NCBI GenBank assembly: GCA_009767595.1
Contig: VSDK01020649.1
Coordinates: 197,504-261,503, forward strand
Source: Symbiodinium kawagutii
Lineage: Eukaryota > Sar > Dinophyceae > Suessiales > Symbiodiniaceae
DNA length: 64,000 nt
Direction of reading: 5' to 3'
Under the pieces are notes generated by a model. That model searched no databases, was not told where the DNA came from, and saw only the letters and a program-made list of their open reading frames with translations. Positions 63,501 through 64,000 of the stretch are shown in pieces. The translations under genes were made by a program, and so were the position numbers. Position 1 is the first letter of the stretch, and every line of letters begins with the position of its first letter.

Positions 63501-64000
63501 CATGTCTTGTATTCGAAACCAAATGTAGGATTAAGGCTCCTATTTTTGTCGACCTTCGCCCCGCCGTGCGACCTCAAACTGGCGCTGCGCGCATGCGTGC
63601 GTGTGTTCGCGCTCGTGCATCTTTGATTGCGTGTCCTCTCGCGTTGTCCAGTTGGAATCCATGGCGTGCAGGTGTCACCAACCAAAAGGCTGCCCTAGTC
63701 GCGGCGGCGCGAGTCTTGGGAAAAGACGTGTGTGCCCTTAGAACTGTGGAGAAAGCGGTGGCTGAACAGTTCCTCCTTTGCCTCGAGGCCAGGTGTCTTC
63801 TTTTGAACCAACTCCCAAGCCTCGTAATGTCAGCATGCAGGCTGACCCGGACGCAATTTGCTTCTCGACGACGCCGCTCGAGCCAGTACACAAGCCAGAA
63901 GCCCAGAAATGAAGCAGCCTGTGCAAGAAGTATTCTCTTCTTGGTCCTAAGTTGCTCCCCGTCCTGGAAGCATACGACGGATCCAGCTTCTCGTGCCAAG
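63452..64000 (+). CDS. Long open frame running off the window, unidentified
   Basis: One plus frame has no stop from 63452 to the window end (183 codons). It first reads VFLACLVFETKCRIKAPIFV, then from ATG 63593 MRACVRARASLIACPLALSS, and later NQKAALVAAARVLGKDVCAL, RTVEKAVAEQFLLCLEARCL. The minus strand is open as well (63574-63999, 141 codons, with ILLAQAASFLGFWLVYWLER). The sequence is GC-rich, so open frames are expected on both strands. Coding is likely, but strand and product are not decided. Confidence 0.35.

Overview
The window looks like nuclear DNA of a dinoflagellate, most likely of the Suessiales (Symbiodinium/Polarella group). This is inferred from content, not from a marker gene. 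The support is: mostly non-coding DNA of moderate AT content; short GC-rich islands that read as isolated exons; very many simple repeats; three families of short inverted-repeat elements spread through the intron-like DNA; TTTAGGG-like degenerate tracts; and one tyrosine-recombinase retrotransposon that carries a DNA methyltransferase. Nothing bacterial (operons, Shine-Dalgarno sites, CRISPR) is seen. Two runs of N (26501-26896 and 40994-41905) are assembly gaps.

Layout. 1-1330 is the end of a 24-bp minisatellite. 1.3-50.8 kb is repeat-laden DNA with scattered candidate exons, most on the plus strand. The best are a fragment with an EF-hand loop (19.77 kb) and an EF-hand-like final exon (22.0 kb), a Pro/Ala/Thr-rich pair (29.6 and 30.35 kb), a 32.19 kb exon, a minus-strand transmembrane exon (32.9 kb) and a gene at 46.27-46.98 kb with well-formed splice sites. 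At least 16 copies of a ~100-bp MITE-like element (family 1, termini GGTTTCTCAA..TTGAGAAACC) lie between 6.6 and 48.6 kb, with fewer copies of two other families. One family 1 copy is nested inside a family 2 copy. A 0.53-kb foldback element lies at 50.79-51.32 kb.

The main system is a complete retrotransposon at 52942-59137. It has the split direct repeat layout A1-ORFs-B1-A2-B2, with A copies of 67 bp and B copies of 150 bp that are identical by eye. It encodes a small Cys/His-rich membrane protein, a Gag-like protein, and a 1398-residue protein with reverse transcriptase, RNase H and, at its far end, a cytosine-methyltransferase-like domain. A tyrosine recombinase is nested in the +1 frame of that last ORF. 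Successive ORFs are joined by ATGA stop/start overlaps at 53331 and 54539, suggesting coupled translation from one RNA. The presumed division of labour is: Gag and RT/RNase H make the cDNA, the recombinase integrates a circular form through the split repeats, and the methyltransferase may mark the element's own DNA.

59.1-64.0 kb holds microsatellites, another multi-exon candidate (61.50-62.20 kb), a T-rich tract and a GC-rich end that is open on both strands. Exon calls were made by eye without transcript evidence, so their confidence is modest and most are not identified.
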